A stretch of 64,000 nucleotides of DNA from UBA2357 sp041916775 (GCA_041916775.1 JAYRYZ010000001.1:434001-498000), one strand, 5' to 3'. Positions 1 to 9,056 are shown, numbered from the stretch's first letter. Notes: generated from the letters alone by a model not told the origin. Numbers and translations: made by a program.

Positions 1-1
1 C

Positions 2-460
2 ACCACCGCGGTGCAGGTTGCTGCGGCGGTGGATTGGTTGGTCGGGGAGGGCGCCGAGGTCATCAACCTCAGCCTCGGCCTGCGCGCCGACCGCAGCGTG
101 CTGCGCGACGCCTGCGAGCGCGCCACCGCGGCCGGCGTGCTGGTGTGTGCGGCGAGCCCGGCGCGCGGCGAGCCGGTGTTTCCGTCGGCCTACCCTGGCG
201 TGCTGCGCATGACCGGCGACGCACGTTGCGCGCGCGGCGAGTGGTCGTGGCTGGGGACGAAACACGCCGACTTCGGCGCCCATGTCGCGCCGCTCCCGGG
301 GGACGCCGCGGGCAGTGGCGCGAGCCTGGGCTGTGCCCACCTCAGCGGGCATGTCGCGGCGATGTTGGGCGATGGCAGCGCCGGGAGCCCGCAGGCCGTG
401 GTGCAGGCGCTGATGGACGGTGCCCGCTACCGCGGGCCGGAACGCAAGACGGAGGCTTGA
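2..460 (+). CDS. qhpE: Subtilisin-like serine protease, C-terminal part (probable QhpE)
   Basis: The gene enters from beyond the left edge, so the N-terminus with the catalytic Asp and His is not visible. What remains is a subtilase C-terminal half: a strand-rich EVINLSLG segment, a YPGVLRMTGD segment, and the catalytic-serine motif G-A-S-L-G-C-A-H-L-S-G with the Ser codon at 323-325. The oxyanion-hole motif usually written AAGN reads AASP here (about 146-160). In known qhp operons QhpE is a cytoplasmic subtilase that removes the 28-residue leader of the gamma subunit QhpC; the adjacent qhpG and the nearby qhpADCB support this role. The stop lies 4 bp before qhpG, implying co-transcription. 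A generic S8 peptidase is the alternative. Confidence 0.75.
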   Translation, partial: TTAVQVAAAVDWLVGEGAEVINLSLGLRADRSVLRDACERATAAGVLVCAASPARGEPVFPSAYPGVLRMTGDARCARGEWSWLGTKHADFGAHVAPLPGDAAGSGASLGCAHLSGHVAAMLGDGSAGSPQAVVQALMDGARYRGPERKTEA

Positions 461-464
461 AGGC

Positions 465-1796
465 ATGGATGGCAACAAGACCGCAATCCTGATCCTGGGC
501 GGCGGCCCGGCCGGCGCGGCGGTGGCGTTGGGCATGGCGGCACGCGGCTACGCGGTGACGCTGATCGGCGAGCCGAGGCGCTTTCATGCGCTGGAAGGGA
601 TCTCCGAGCGGGTGGTCGCGGCCTTGCGCAGCGCTGGCCTGGTGCGTGCGCTCGAGGCGGTGGCGCTGCCGTCGCCGAGAGTCGGCACCTGGAACGGCGA
701 GACACGCGCGGCCAACACCGAACGCCTGGTGGACCGCCCGCGCTTCGACGCCGGCCTCCTTGCCGACGTTGCCCTGGCCGGCGTGCGCGTCGTGCGCGGC
801 ACGGTGAGGCGGGTCGAGCATGACGCGGCGGGCTGGGCGGTGCACTACGACGACGCGGATGGCTGCACCCAATGCGGCCGGGGCGATTTCCTCGTCGAGG
901 CACGCGGACGCGCCGCCCCTTTCCCCGGCGCGAGCCGCTTGCGTGGCGCGGAGACGGTGTCGTTGCTGCAGCACTGGCAGGGTCCGCCGCGCGCCCACGG
1001 CTCGGCGGTAGAAAGCCTGGAGGACGGCTGGGCGTGGATGGGCGCGTTGAGCGACGGACGGCGTTATCTGCAACTCACGCTGGATGTCGCCAGCGCGGCG
1101 CTGCCCGCCAAGGCGGCGCTGGGCGCGTACTGCAGGGCGCGCTTCGCCGCGATTGCCGCAGCGCAATCCTTCATTGCCGATGCGTCGCCGGAGGGGCCGC
1201 CGCATGCGCGCACCAGCACGCCGGTGCTGAGCGGCGAGGTGATCGGCAGCGACTGGATCCGTGTCGGCGATGCGGCGATGGCGGTGGATCCGCTCTCGGG
1301 CAACGGCATCTTCCAGGCGCTCTCCTCCGCGCTGCAGGCGCCGGCGGTGATCGCCACGCTGTGCGAGCGGCCGGCGCAGGCGGCGCTGGCGATGGCCTTC
1401 CACCGCGAGCGCATCATGGCGCTCTTCATGCGCTTCGCGCGCATCGGGCGGGACTTCTATGCACTCGAGACGCGCTGGCCTGCGCACCCCTTCTGGGTGG
1501 ACCGGCGCGCCTGGCCAGACACGCTGCCCAGTCATCCGGCGGTGACGCCGGGAGAGGTCACGATTGCGCGGCGGCCGGTGATCGACGACGGCTTCATCCG
1601 CGAGGCCGAGGTGGTGGTCACGCCGGATCAGCCCCTCGGTATCTGGCATCTCGACGGCCGGCCGCTCGCGCCCTTGTTGCAGGTGGTGCGTGCCGGTGCC
1701 GCGGCAGGGGCGATCGATCGTCTCGTTGCCACTGGCATCGCACCGGCCGACAGCGCGCACATCCTCGGCTGGATGCGGCAGAATGGCTGGACATAG
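465..1796 (+). CDS. qhpG: FAD-dependent monooxygenase, probable QhpG (tryptophan hydroxylation for CTQ)
   Basis: 443-residue flavoprotein. The ATG at 465 follows a GGAGG at 451-455 and a 4-bp gap from the upstream protease gene. The N-terminus has the FAD dinucleotide-binding motif L-G-G-G-P-A-G-A-A, and a second FAD motif, R-V-G-D-A-A-M-A-V-D-P-L-S-G-N-G, lies in the C-terminal half, as in tryptophan-halogenase-like and group A monooxygenases. There is no signal peptide, so it should act in the cytoplasm. In characterised systems QhpG hydroxylates the tryptophan of QhpC that becomes cysteine tryptophylquinone, after QhpD has made the thioether rings. The family call comes from motifs; the substrate is inferred from the locus. 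Confidence 0.8.
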   Translation: MDGNKTAILILGGGPAGAAVALGMAARGYAVTLIGEPRRFHALEGISERVVAALRSAGLVRALEAVALPSPRVGTWNGETRAANTERLVDRPRFDAGLLADVALAGVRVVRGTVRRVEHDAAGWAVHYDDADGCTQCGRGDFLVEARGRAAPFPGASRLRGAETVSLLQHWQGPPRAHGSAVESLEDGWAWMGALSDGRRYLQLTLDVASAALPAKAALGAYCRARFAAIAAAQSFIADASPEGPPHARTSTPVLSGEVIGSDWIRVGDAAMAVDPLSGNGIFQALSSALQAPAVIATLCERPAQAALAMAFHRERIMALFMRFARIGRDFYALETRWPAHPFWVDRRAWPDTLPSHPAVTPGEVTIARRPVIDDGFIREAEVVVTPDQPLGIWHLDGRPLAPLLQVVRAGAAAGAIDRLVATGIAPADSAHILGWMRQNGWT

Positions 1797-1850
1797 CCGC
1801 ACACCCTTGCGTGGCGTCGCGGTCTGGTTGGCCGATGAGCGGGAGGCGCG

Positions 1851-2711
1851 ATGGAGAAGCTTGCACTGCGGATGCTGGCCTGCTGTGTCGCCGCTGCGCT
1901 CGCCACCCCTGCCGCTGCGCAGCCGGTGACGATCGAGCTTCTCGGGGACGCTGACTACTTCCCGTACGCCTACGCGCGTGACGGTGTGCTGGAGGGCTTC
2001 TACCCCGAGTTGATCCGCGCGGTGGATGCGACGCTGCCGGATTTCGACATCGTGCTCAAGCCCGTGCCGTGGAAGCGCGGCCTGCTGTTGGTCGAGCGTG
2101 GCGAAGTGGCGGGGCTGCTCCCGCCTTATCGGCTCGAAGGCGAGCGCAGTTTCATGGCGCCGTATTCGGCGGCTCTGGGGAGCGAGCATGTGGTCATCAT
2201 GTGTCGCGAGGATCGGCTGGATGACGGCTTTGCCGGGCACTGGCCGGACGACTATGCCGGCATGACGATCTCCAACAATCTCGGCTTCGCGCTGCAGTCG
2301 GCGCCATTCTGGGCGCCGGTGCGCGAGGGGCGGATCCGCCGGGTGGAGTTCCCGAGCAACGAGGCCAACGTGATCGAGCTCGCAGCCTTCGGGCGGGTGG
2401 ATTGCTACATCAACGACCGGACCGCGATCGAGCTGTCGCTGGAACGGCTGCGCAAGCGCCTCGACCGCGAGGCACGCGGACATGTACTCGCGCCACTGCG
2501 TGAGACGATGGCGCTCGCGCCGCTGACCGCGCACGTTGGCTACAGCGCTGCGCAATATGCAGCCCGGCCCGAGTTGCGTGAATTCGTCACTCGCTTCGAC
2601 GCCGCCTTGCGCGCGCTGCAGGCGTCTCCTGCGCACCAGGAGGCGGTCTCCGCCTACTGGCTGGCGCTGCGTGCGGCGCCGGGTCAGGCCGTCGCGCCGG
2701 CCTTGCGCTGA
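1851..2711 (+). CDS. Periplasmic solute-binding protein (SBP_bac_3-like)
   Basis: 286 residues with a typical Sec signal peptide (MEKLALRMLACCVAAALATPAAAQ region, cleavage near residue 24). It continues with a family-3 binding-protein fold start (YFPYAYARDGVLEGFYPELIRA) and a mid-protein DDYAGMTISNNLGF segment. No ABC permease or ATPase of the amino-acid uptake type is adjacent, so it may serve as a stand-alone sensor or enzyme-associated binder. It follows qhpG by 54 bp and converges on the chemoreceptor gene. A role in binding amines or related ligands for chemotaxis is a guess from position only. Confidence 0.65.
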   Translation: MEKLALRMLACCVAAALATPAAAQPVTIELLGDADYFPYAYARDGVLEGFYPELIRAVDATLPDFDIVLKPVPWKRGLLLVERGEVAGLLPPYRLEGERSFMAPYSAALGSEHVVIMCREDRLDDGFAGHWPDDYAGMTISNNLGFALQSAPFWAPVREGRIRRVEFPSNEANVIELAAFGRVDCYINDRTAIELSLERLRKRLDREARGHVLAPLRETMALAPLTAHVGYSAAQYAARPELREFVTRFDAALRALQASPAHQEAVSAYWLALRAAPGQAVAPALR

Positions 2712-2732
2712 GCCTGGCCGGCGTTCGGATCG

Positions 2733-4814
2733 TCAGATCACCACGCGTGATATCGCCTTGTCCAGCGTCTGCGATACCGCGGCCAGATCCTGCGACGCGT
2801 TGGCGATGTTCGCCGTCGAGAGCGCGGTATCTTCCGACATGCGCGCGATCTGCTCGACGTTCTGCGAAATTGCGTTGGCAGCGTTCGACTGCTCGCGAGT
2901 CGCCAACTCGATATCGCTTACCAGCGCGAGGCTGCGCTGACACGCTGACTGAATTCCGCAGAGTGCCTCGCGCGCGGCCTCTACGAGAGCCACGCCGCTG
3001 CGAACCTGATCGTTGCCTGCGCTCACGCCTTCGACTGCGAGCCGGGTCTCCGCCTTCAAGGCGGAGATGATGCTGCTGATCTCGGTGGTGGCGTTGGTCG
3101 TGCGCTCTGCAAGCTTGCGCACCTCGTCGGCGACGACCGCAAAGCCGCGGCCCTGCTCGCCCGCGCGTGCGGCCTCGATCGCGGCGTTGAGCGCAAGCAG
3201 GTTGGTCTGGTCGGCGATCTCCTTGATCACCGTGGCGATCTGCCCGATCTGATCGGACGACTGAGCGAGCTTGGACATCGTCTCGGTGGTGTGGCTGACC
3301 GTTTCCGCAAGCTTCAGGATCTCGCTTGCCGCCTTGGCGGCGGTCTCCATCCCGCTCACCGAGTCGTCGCTGCTGCGCCGCACCGCGCTGGAAGCCTCGC
3401 CGACGTTGCTGGCGACCTCGTTGATCGCGACGGTGACCTCCTCGACCGCGGCCGACGTGGAGGCCGCCGCCTCGCTGGATGCGTTGCTGCCCCGCGCCAC
3501 GGATTCGCTCTCCTGCGCGAGGGTGCCCGACTGCGTCAGGATGGTGTCGGCGGCGCCGCGTACCTGGATCAGGATGGCCTGGACGTTCGCCATCATGGCG
3601 TTGAATGCGCTGCTGATGCGCCCGACCTCGTCGCGCCGGGTGACGGTCGAGATGCGGCGCAGGTCGCCGTCCTGCTGGGTATCGACGAGCGTCTTGGCGA
3701 GCGATTCGAGATCGCGGACAAGCGTGCGCAGGGACGCGAGACCAATGAACGCAATGAAGCCGATGAGGGTGGCAAGCAGTATGGAGACGATGATGACGTC
3801 GCGGGTGAAGCGCGCCTTGGCCGCCTCGACCACCGCCTTGGCTCTGGACTCTTCCTCGCTGATGATGCGGCTGAGCTGCATCGATGACGCGTTGAAGAGT
3901 TGTACGACCCCCGGATCGAGGATATGACGGCGCGCGGCGTCGCCGTCGCCGGTGCGGAGGGCGCGTGCTGCGACCTCCAGGGCTTCGTCCGCACGCGTGA
4001 CGAGGGCGCCCAGCGCAGCGATCTCGCTGCCCTCGAACACTGCTGCGCCAAGCGTCTTGAACTCATTGAAGTGTCTGGAGAGCCGTTCGCGCTCGGCTTC
4101 GATCTGAGCGAGGGTTTCCGCCGCAGCATTCCCGCCCTGCGCCGACAGCACCAGCAAGCGCGAGCGGTTGAGCGCGTCCCGCATGTCTCCGAGATCGTTG
4201 GTCGGTTGCATGTGTTCGGCGTACAGGCTGGCGAGCGATGCGTTTGCATTGCGCAGGTCGGTGTACTGCACGCCCGCCACCACCAGGGTCAGCACCAGCA
4301 GGATGGCCAGCGCAAGGCGCGAGCGCGCGGCGAGCGAGATGCCGGTGAGCTTGCCGAGCCACCCTTTGTGCACCACCTGGCCGTCGAGTACGGTCAGGCC
4401 GGACTTTCCGGCTCGCATGCGCCGGTAGGCGGCTTCGACCTTGCGGATCACGGCCGGGTCGGCGCGACGGCGCACCGATTCGTAACCGATCACGCGGCCG
4501 CCCTCGCGCACTGGCGAGGCGAATGCGTGAACCCAGTAGAATCCACCATCCTTGCGTCGGTTCTTGACGTAGCCGCTCCAGGGGCGGCCGGCCTTGAGCG
4601 CACGCCAGAGGTCCGCAAACGCTTCGGTCGGCATGTCGGGGTGCCGCACGATATTGTGAGGTTGGCCGACGAGTTCTTCACGACTGAACCCGGCGAGCGA
4701 GACGAAGAGGTCATTGACCTCGAGGATGATGCCCTTGGTATCGGTTCTGCTGTATATGAAACCTTCACTCGGGACCGGCGTTTCAATGCTAGTGCAGGGC
4801 TGGTTGATTCGCAT
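2733..4814 (-). CDS. Aer-like methyl-accepting chemotaxis protein with N-terminal PAS domain
   Basis: 693 residues. The N-terminal PAS domain (about 15-120) carries the Aer-type signature with NIVRHPDMP and a WSGYVKNRRKDGGFYWV stretch, suggesting FAD-based redox or energy sensing. A first membrane segment lies near residues 168-186, an extended helical region (four-helix-bundle-like) follows, and a second membrane segment near 340-363 leads into a HAMP domain. The C-terminal coiled coil contains the highly conserved receptor hairpin (EIADQTNLLALNAAIEAARA segment). A sigma-28 promoter is visible upstream. The gene stands alone between two divergent or convergent units of the amine-dehydrogenase locus. 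Confidence 0.92.
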   Translation of the reverse strand: MRINQPCTSIETPVPSEGFIYSRTDTKGIILEVNDLFVSLAGFSREELVGQPHNIVRHPDMPTEAFADLWRALKAGRPWSGYVKNRRKDGGFYWVHAFASPVREGGRVIGYESVRRRADPAVIRKVEAAYRRMRAGKSGLTVLDGQVVHKGWLGKLTGISLAARSRLALAILLVLTLVVAGVQYTDLRNANASLASLYAEHMQPTNDLGDMRDALNRSRLLVLSAQGGNAAAETLAQIEAERERLSRHFNEFKTLGAAVFEGSEIAALGALVTRADEALEVAARALRTGDGDAARRHILDPGVVQLFNASSMQLSRIISEEESRAKAVVEAAKARFTRDVIIVSILLATLIGFIAFIGLASLRTLVRDLESLAKTLVDTQQDGDLRRISTVTRRDEVGRISSAFNAMMANVQAILIQVRGAADTILTQSGTLAQESESVARGSNASSEAAASTSAAVEEVTVAINEVASNVGEASSAVRRSSDDSVSGMETAAKAASEILKLAETVSHTTETMSKLAQSSDQIGQIATVIKEIADQTNLLALNAAIEAARAGEQGRGFAVVADEVRKLAERTTNATTEISSIISALKAETRLAVEGVSAGNDQVRSGVALVEAAREALCGIQSACQRSLALVSDIELATREQSNAANAISQNVEQIARMSEDTALSTANIANASQDLAAVSQTLDKAISRVVI

Positions 4815-4889
4815 TTTGCGCGCTCCGCTTTCGATGGTTGGATGTGGTCCGGTGGTCTCGACGGAATTCTTCTGACACTATAGCGATCG

Positions 4890-4916
4890 GTAACGGCCTG
4901 TCGTGACGATACTTTA
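4890..4916 (-). promoter_or_regulatory. Predicted sigma-28 (FliA) promoter of the chemoreceptor gene
   Basis: Read on the minus strand: TAAA (4916-4913), exactly 15 bases, then GCCGTTAC (4897-4890). The FliA consensus is TAAA-N15-GCCGATAA, so 10 of 12 consensus positions match. It lies about 75 bp upstream of the ATG at 4814. Chemoreceptor genes are classic FliA targets, which supports the assignment. Confidence 0.6.
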
Positions 4917-5067
4917 TGGATTCTGCAAACTTTGCGTAAATGGATTTGTCCTGTGAAGAAGATTACGTCCCGATGAGTTGGTCATTTATTCCATTGTGGG
5001 CTTTTTGCAATTCCGGCACCAGATGGTTTTGCATCGGTTGCGGTTCATACATCACGCCGAGGTCTGC

Positions 5068-6234
5068 ATGGGTGAGGCGCGAGGCGTGACCAGTGACGTG
5101 CGCGCCAGTGGCGGGAAACCGCTGGCATACGACTCCGGGACGGCGTGCCTTCAGATCTACGGTGACTGGACGCTGCCGAATCACGAGCGCCTCGCGGATG
5201 CAGTCGGTCGAAGTACCCTCGACCTCGGGCGGGTGCAGCGGCTCGATCTGATGGCGGTCGGTGCGCTCGATACCGCCGGCGTGGCCTTGATGGTCCGGCT
5301 CATTGGTGCCAGTCGCCTGCTCGAGTTGCTCGCCGATTGCGACGAATTGCCCACGGCGCGGCGTGCGCTGATCGAGGCCGTCGCGCGCGCCATGGTCGGG
5401 CGTGAGCACCTGCCGCCCCGGCCGGCGACATCCGCATTCGCCGATTTCTTCGCTCACGTCGGCGAGGGTGTGCTGTCGGTGAGCCGGCATGTGGTGGATC
5501 TGCTGGGCTTTCTCGGCATCACCCTGGCGACGATGCTGCGCGTCGGCATCAATCCTTTCCGCTGGCGCATGACCTCGCTGGTGGCGCACCTCGAGCAGAC
5601 CGGTTTGGACGCAGTGCCCATCGTCGCATTGCTGACCTTCCTGGTGGGCGCGGTGATCGCCTTCCTCGGGGCGACGGTGCTCGATGACTTCGGTGCGAGC
5701 ATCTACACGGTGAACCTGGTCGCGTACGCTTTCCTGCGTGAGTTCGGGGTGATGCTCGCGGCCATCCTGGTGGCTGGCCGCACTGCCAGCGCCTTCACCG
5801 CGCAGATCGGCTCGATGCGCGCGAACGAGGAGGTCGACGCGATCCGCACGCTCGGGCTGGAGCCGGTGGAGTTGCTCGTCCTGCCGCGCGTGACCGCCTT
5901 GCTGCTCGCCTTGCCCATGTTGACCTTCGTCGCGATGCTGTGCGGCATCGTCGGCGGCATGGTGGTGTGCGTGCTGAGCCTGGGGGTGCCGGTGTCGATG
6001 TTCCTGTCCATCCTCGGCAACGACATCGGGGTGTCGCATTTCATCGTCGGCATGGTCAAGGCGCCGATCTTCGCATTCATGATCGCGCTGATCGGTTGCA
6101 TGGAGGGGTTCAAGGTTGCGGGCAGCGCTCAGTCGGTGGGCGAGCACACCACTTCCAGCGTGGTGCAGTCGATCTTCGTCGTGATCCTGCTCGATGCAAT
6201 AGCAGCGCTGATCTGCATGGAGATGGGCTGGTGA
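5068..6234 (+). CDS. mlaE: STAS-MlaE fusion: ABC lipid-transport permease
   Basis: From the ATG at 5068 (GAGG at 5059-5062) the product is 388 residues. An in-frame TTG at 4978 would add 30 residues that do not resemble the family. Residues about 15-110 form a STAS-like domain (LDLGRVQRLDLMAVGALDTAGVALM). The rest is an MlaE/YrbE permease with about five membrane helices and the family segments GRTASAFTAQIGSMRANEEVDAI and GGMVV. It is translationally coupled to the ATPase (GTGA overlap at 6231-6234). In standard Mla systems MlaB is a separate STAS protein; here that function appears fused. Expected role: inner-membrane permease of an MCE lipid transporter. Confidence 0.88.
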   Translation: MGEARGVTSDVRASGGKPLAYDSGTACLQIYGDWTLPNHERLADAVGRSTLDLGRVQRLDLMAVGALDTAGVALMVRLIGASRLLELLADCDELPTARRALIEAVARAMVGREHLPPRPATSAFADFFAHVGEGVLSVSRHVVDLLGFLGITLATMLRVGINPFRWRMTSLVAHLEQTGLDAVPIVALLTFLVGAVIAFLGATVLDDFGASIYTVNLVAYAFLREFGVMLAAILVAGRTASAFTAQIGSMRANEEVDAIRTLGLEPVELLVLPRVTALLLALPMLTFVAMLCGIVGGMVVCVLSLGVPVSMFLSILGNDIGVSHFIVGMVKAPIFAFMIALIGCMEGFKVAGSAQSVGEHTTSSVVQSIFVVILLDAIAALICMEMGW

Positions 6235-7013
6235 GCACGGGTTCCACTCCGATCATCCAGGTGCGTGGCCTGGTGAACCGGTTTGGTGAGCAGGTCGTGC
6301 ATGACGGCCTGGATCTCGATGTGCGGCGTGGCGAGATCCTGTCCGTGGTGGGCGGGTCCGGTACCGGCAAGTCGGTGCTGCTGCGCAGCATCGTCGGGCT
6401 CAATCGACCGGCTGCCGGCAGCGTACGGGTGTTCGACGAGGACCTGCTGGCGCTCCCGGCGGCGCGGCGTTCGTTGCTGGAGCGGCGCTTCGGCGTGTTG
6501 TTCCAGAAGGGTGCGTTGTTCTCGTCGCTCACCGTCGCGGAGAACGTGGCGCTGCCGCTCATCGAGCATGCGCGGCTGGCACGGGCGGAGGCCGAGCGGC
6601 TGGCCGCGGTCAAGATCGCGCTCGCCGGTTTGCCAGCGGATGCCGCGCACAAGTATCCTGCAGGCCTGTCCGGCGGCATGATCAAGCGGGCCGCGCTGGC
6701 GCGCGCGCTGGCCCTTGATCCGGATTTGCTGTTTCTGGACGAACCCACCGCCGGGCTCGACCCCATCGGAGCAGCCGCGTTCGACCGCCTGATTCTCACG
6801 CTGCGCGATGCGCTCGGGCTGACCGTCTTTCTCGTCACCCACGACCTCGATTCGATTCACGCGATCACCGATCGTGTCGCGGTGCTGGCAAACAAGCGGG
6901 TGCTGGTGAATGACTCGCTGGCTGCGGTTGCGGCCTTCGACGATGCGTGGATACGCGATTACTTTCATGGCCCGCGTGGCCGTGCGGCCCGGCTCTCGGC
7001 CACAGGAAGCTGA
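6231..7013 (+). CDS. mlaF: MlaF-like ABC transporter ATPase
   Basis: 260 residues from a GTG start that overlaps the permease stop by four bases. Walker A is GGSGTGKS, the Q-loop region is FGVLFQKGALFSSL, the ABC signature is L-S-G-G-M, Walker B is LLFLDEPTAGLDP, and the switch histidine lies in VTHDLDSI. The LSGGM signature and the FQKGALFSSLTV segment are typical of MlaF/Ttg2A ATPases. It should energise lipid transfer with the upstream permease and the downstream MCE protein. Confidence 0.93.
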   Translation: MSTGSTPIIQVRGLVNRFGEQVVHDGLDLDVRRGEILSVVGGSGTGKSVLLRSIVGLNRPAAGSVRVFDEDLLALPAARRSLLERRFGVLFQKGALFSSLTVAENVALPLIEHARLARAEAERLAAVKIALAGLPADAAHKYPAGLSGGMIKRAALARALALDPDLLFLDEPTAGLDPIGAAAFDRLILTLRDALGLTVFLVTHDLDSIHAITDRVAVLANKRVLVNDSLAAVAAFDDAWIRDYFHGPRGRAARLSATGS

Positions 7014-7014
7014 C

Positions 7015-7968
7015 ATGGAAACACGTGCCCATCATGTTCTCATCGGTTTGTTCGCATTTGTTGTCGTTGCGGCCGCGCTGTTGTTCGGGCTGTGGCTCGG
7101 CAAGAGCGGACACGACCGTGCCTTCAACGATTACGACATCATCTTCGAGGAGGCGGTGCAGGGGCTGTCGCAGGGCAGCATGGTCCAGTTCAACGGCATC
7201 CGCGTCGGTGACGTGTCGCGCTTGCGGCTCGACCCCGATGACCCGCGACGTGTGATCGCGCGGGTGCGGCTGGACGCGCAGACCCCGGTGCGCAGCAACA
7301 CCCGCGCCCGGCTGATGATGGCGGGCATCACCGGAATCTCCACGATCCAGCTTTCCAGCGGAGACCCGAGTGGCGACGCGCCCGCCCGACCGCTCGAGAC
7401 ACCCGCCGGCAACGACGTGCCGGTGATCATCGCCGAGCCCTCGCCGATGTCGCGGTTGCTGTCTGGCGGCGAGGACATCATGCTCAATGCCAACCAGTTG
7501 GTGATGCAGGCGCGCGAGCTGCTCGCGCCCGAGAACGTTGCCGCCCTGTCGCGTACCCTCCAGAACGTCGAACTGCTCACCCGCAACCTCAATGCGCAGA
7601 GCGGCGAGTTGCGCGACGCGCTGCGGGCGATGGGCGAAGCCGGCCGGCAGGCCAACGCCTCGCTGGCGGAGGCGAGCAAGGTGCTCGCCAGCGCGAATCG
7701 GCTCCTCGAGCAGGACGGCGAGGCCACGCTCGCGAGTGCGAGGAATGCGATGCTAGCGATGGAGCGCGAGATCGACAGAGTGAATGCGCTCGTAGCCGAC
7801 AACCGCGCGCGGCTGGATGCCGGGCTGCAGGGCGCGACCGAGATCGGTCCGGCCATCCACGAGGTGCGCGCAGCGGTGGCGGCGCTGCGCGTGCTGACCA
7901 CCCGCCTGGAGGAGGATCCGTCCGGGTTCATCCTCGGGCGCGAACAGGCCACGGAGTTCAAGCCATGA
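7015..7968 (+). CDS. mlaD: MlaD-like MCE-domain periplasmic protein
   Basis: 317 residues. There is one N-terminal membrane anchor (about 7-27), then an MCE domain (YDIIFEEAVQGLSQGSMVQFNGIRVGDVSRLRL; about 40-120), then a long alpha-helical coiled-coil tail (about 150-300) rich in Ala/Leu/Arg/Glu. The long helical tail is the PqiB/YebT-style or Ttg2C-style variant that can form a tube or needle, rather than a short E. coli MlaD. The ATG lies 1 bp after the ATPase stop, and the stop overlaps the next gene by ATGA (7965-7968). It is the substrate-binding periplasmic part of the lipid transporter. Confidence 0.9.
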   Translation: METRAHHVLIGLFAFVVVAAALLFGLWLGKSGHDRAFNDYDIIFEEAVQGLSQGSMVQFNGIRVGDVSRLRLDPDDPRRVIARVRLDAQTPVRSNTRARLMMAGITGISTIQLSSGDPSGDAPARPLETPAGNDVPVIIAEPSPMSRLLSGGEDIMLNANQLVMQARELLAPENVAALSRTLQNVELLTRNLNAQSGELRDALRAMGEAGRQANASLAEASKVLASANRLLEQDGEATLASARNAMLAMEREIDRVNALVADNRARLDAGLQGATEIGPAIHEVRAAVAALRVLTTRLEEDPSGFILGREQATEFKP

Positions 7969-9056
7969 AACTGTCGATGCATCCCCTCGCCGCCCCTGTC
8001 GGGCCCAGGCTGCGCCGCTTGTTGCGTGCGGCCGCCGTCTGCGCAGGCTGTGCCATGCTCGCGATCTCGAGCGGTTGCAGCATCCTGCCCGAGTCCGCGC
8101 CGCTGGAAGTTCATGTGCTACCGGTTGGCGCGCGTACTGCGGCGCCATCGGAGGCCGTGCCATGGAGCCTGCGCGTCGCGACGCCGCTGGCCGGCGCAGG
8201 GCTGGCAGGTAACCGCATCGCGGTGATGCCCGAGCCTAACCGGCTCTCGGTCTACCAGGGGGTGCGTTGGTCTGATCCGGTGCCGGCGCTGCTGCGCGAC
8301 CGCCTTATCGAAGCCTTCCGCGTCGATGCGCGGGTGTCTGCGGTTGCGAGCGACCAGAGCGCGTTGCCCACCGATCTGGCGCTGGAGGGCGATCTCGGCG
8401 CCTTCCAGAGCGAATACCGGGGTGGCGTGCCGGTGGTGCATCTGCGGCTGGATCTACGCCTCGTGCATCGTGATTCGCTGAAGATCATCGCCAGCCGCCG
8501 CTTCGACGTAAACGAGTCAGTGGCCGGCGTGGAGGTGCCGGAGGTGGTACGCGCCTTCGGTCGTGCGGCTGATCTGCTTGCCGAAGAGGTCGTGGGCTGG
8601 ACTATCGCGCAGGGTACTACTGCGGCAGGCGTGGCGGGCGCGTGCCCCGGCGCCGGGCCGGAAGTCTGCCCCGAAGGCCGCAAGCGGATCGAGCCGGACC
8701 TGCGTCAGCCTGCGCTACACGCGGTACGCTGGACGCTGGTGCGTGTGGGTGAACTTGTGGCGACACCCGGCGAGCGGCCAGCCTTCCTCGAGTTCTCGAT
8801 GTCCCCTGAAGCGCGCGTATCGGGATCGTCCGGCTGCAATCGGCTGACGGGCAGCTTTTCGCTCGCGGGCGAGTCGCTCCGTTTCCTGCCGCTCGCAGGG
8901 ACGCGTATGTTGTGTCCCGATGGAATGGCGCTGGAACAGGCCTTTCTGGATGCGCTCGCCGCCACGCGCGCTCAGCGCATCTCGGCGGGGCGGCTGCAGC
9001 TACTGGATGCGCGTGGTGCGGTGCTCGCCGAGCTCGCAGCGCCCAGCGCGCGCTGA
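7965..9056 (+). CDS. ABC-transport auxiliary lipoprotein fused to a C-terminal META domain
   Basis: 363 residues. The N-terminal export signal ends in a lipobox-like S-S-G-C near residue 27, so it is probably an outer-membrane lipoprotein. Residues about 40-215 resemble the PqiC/ABC_trans_aux family that partners MCE systems (YQGVRWSDPVPALLRDRLIEAF). Residues about 245-360 look like a META/HslJ domain (ALHAVRWTLVRV, VSGSSGCNRLTGSFS, RMLCPDGMALEQAFLDAL). The join at about 225-240 is Cys/Pro-rich. META domains are usually separate proteins or fused to other lipoproteins, so this fusion in an Mla operon is uncommon. It is translationally coupled to mlaD. Confidence 0.8.
   Translation: MKLSMHPLAAPVGPRLRRLLRAAAVCAGCAMLAISSGCSILPESAPLEVHVLPVGARTAAPSEAVPWSLRVATPLAGAGLAGNRIAVMPEPNRLSVYQGVRWSDPVPALLRDRLIEAFRVDARVSAVASDQSALPTDLALEGDLGAFQSEYRGGVPVVHLRLDLRLVHRDSLKIIASRRFDVNESVAGVEVPEVVRAFGRAADLLAEEVVGWTIAQGTTAAGVAGACPGAGPEVCPEGRKRIEPDLRQPALHAVRWTLVRVGELVATPGERPAFLEFSMSPEARVSGSSGCNRLTGSFSLAGESLRFLPLAGTRMLCPDGMALEQAFLDALAATRAQRISAGRLQLLDARGAVLAELAAPSAR

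Noticed and set aside
342..2636. 764-codon open frame on the minus strand
   Set aside because: Overlaps qhpG and the solute-binding gene entirely; Arg/Pro-rich shadow of GC codon bias.
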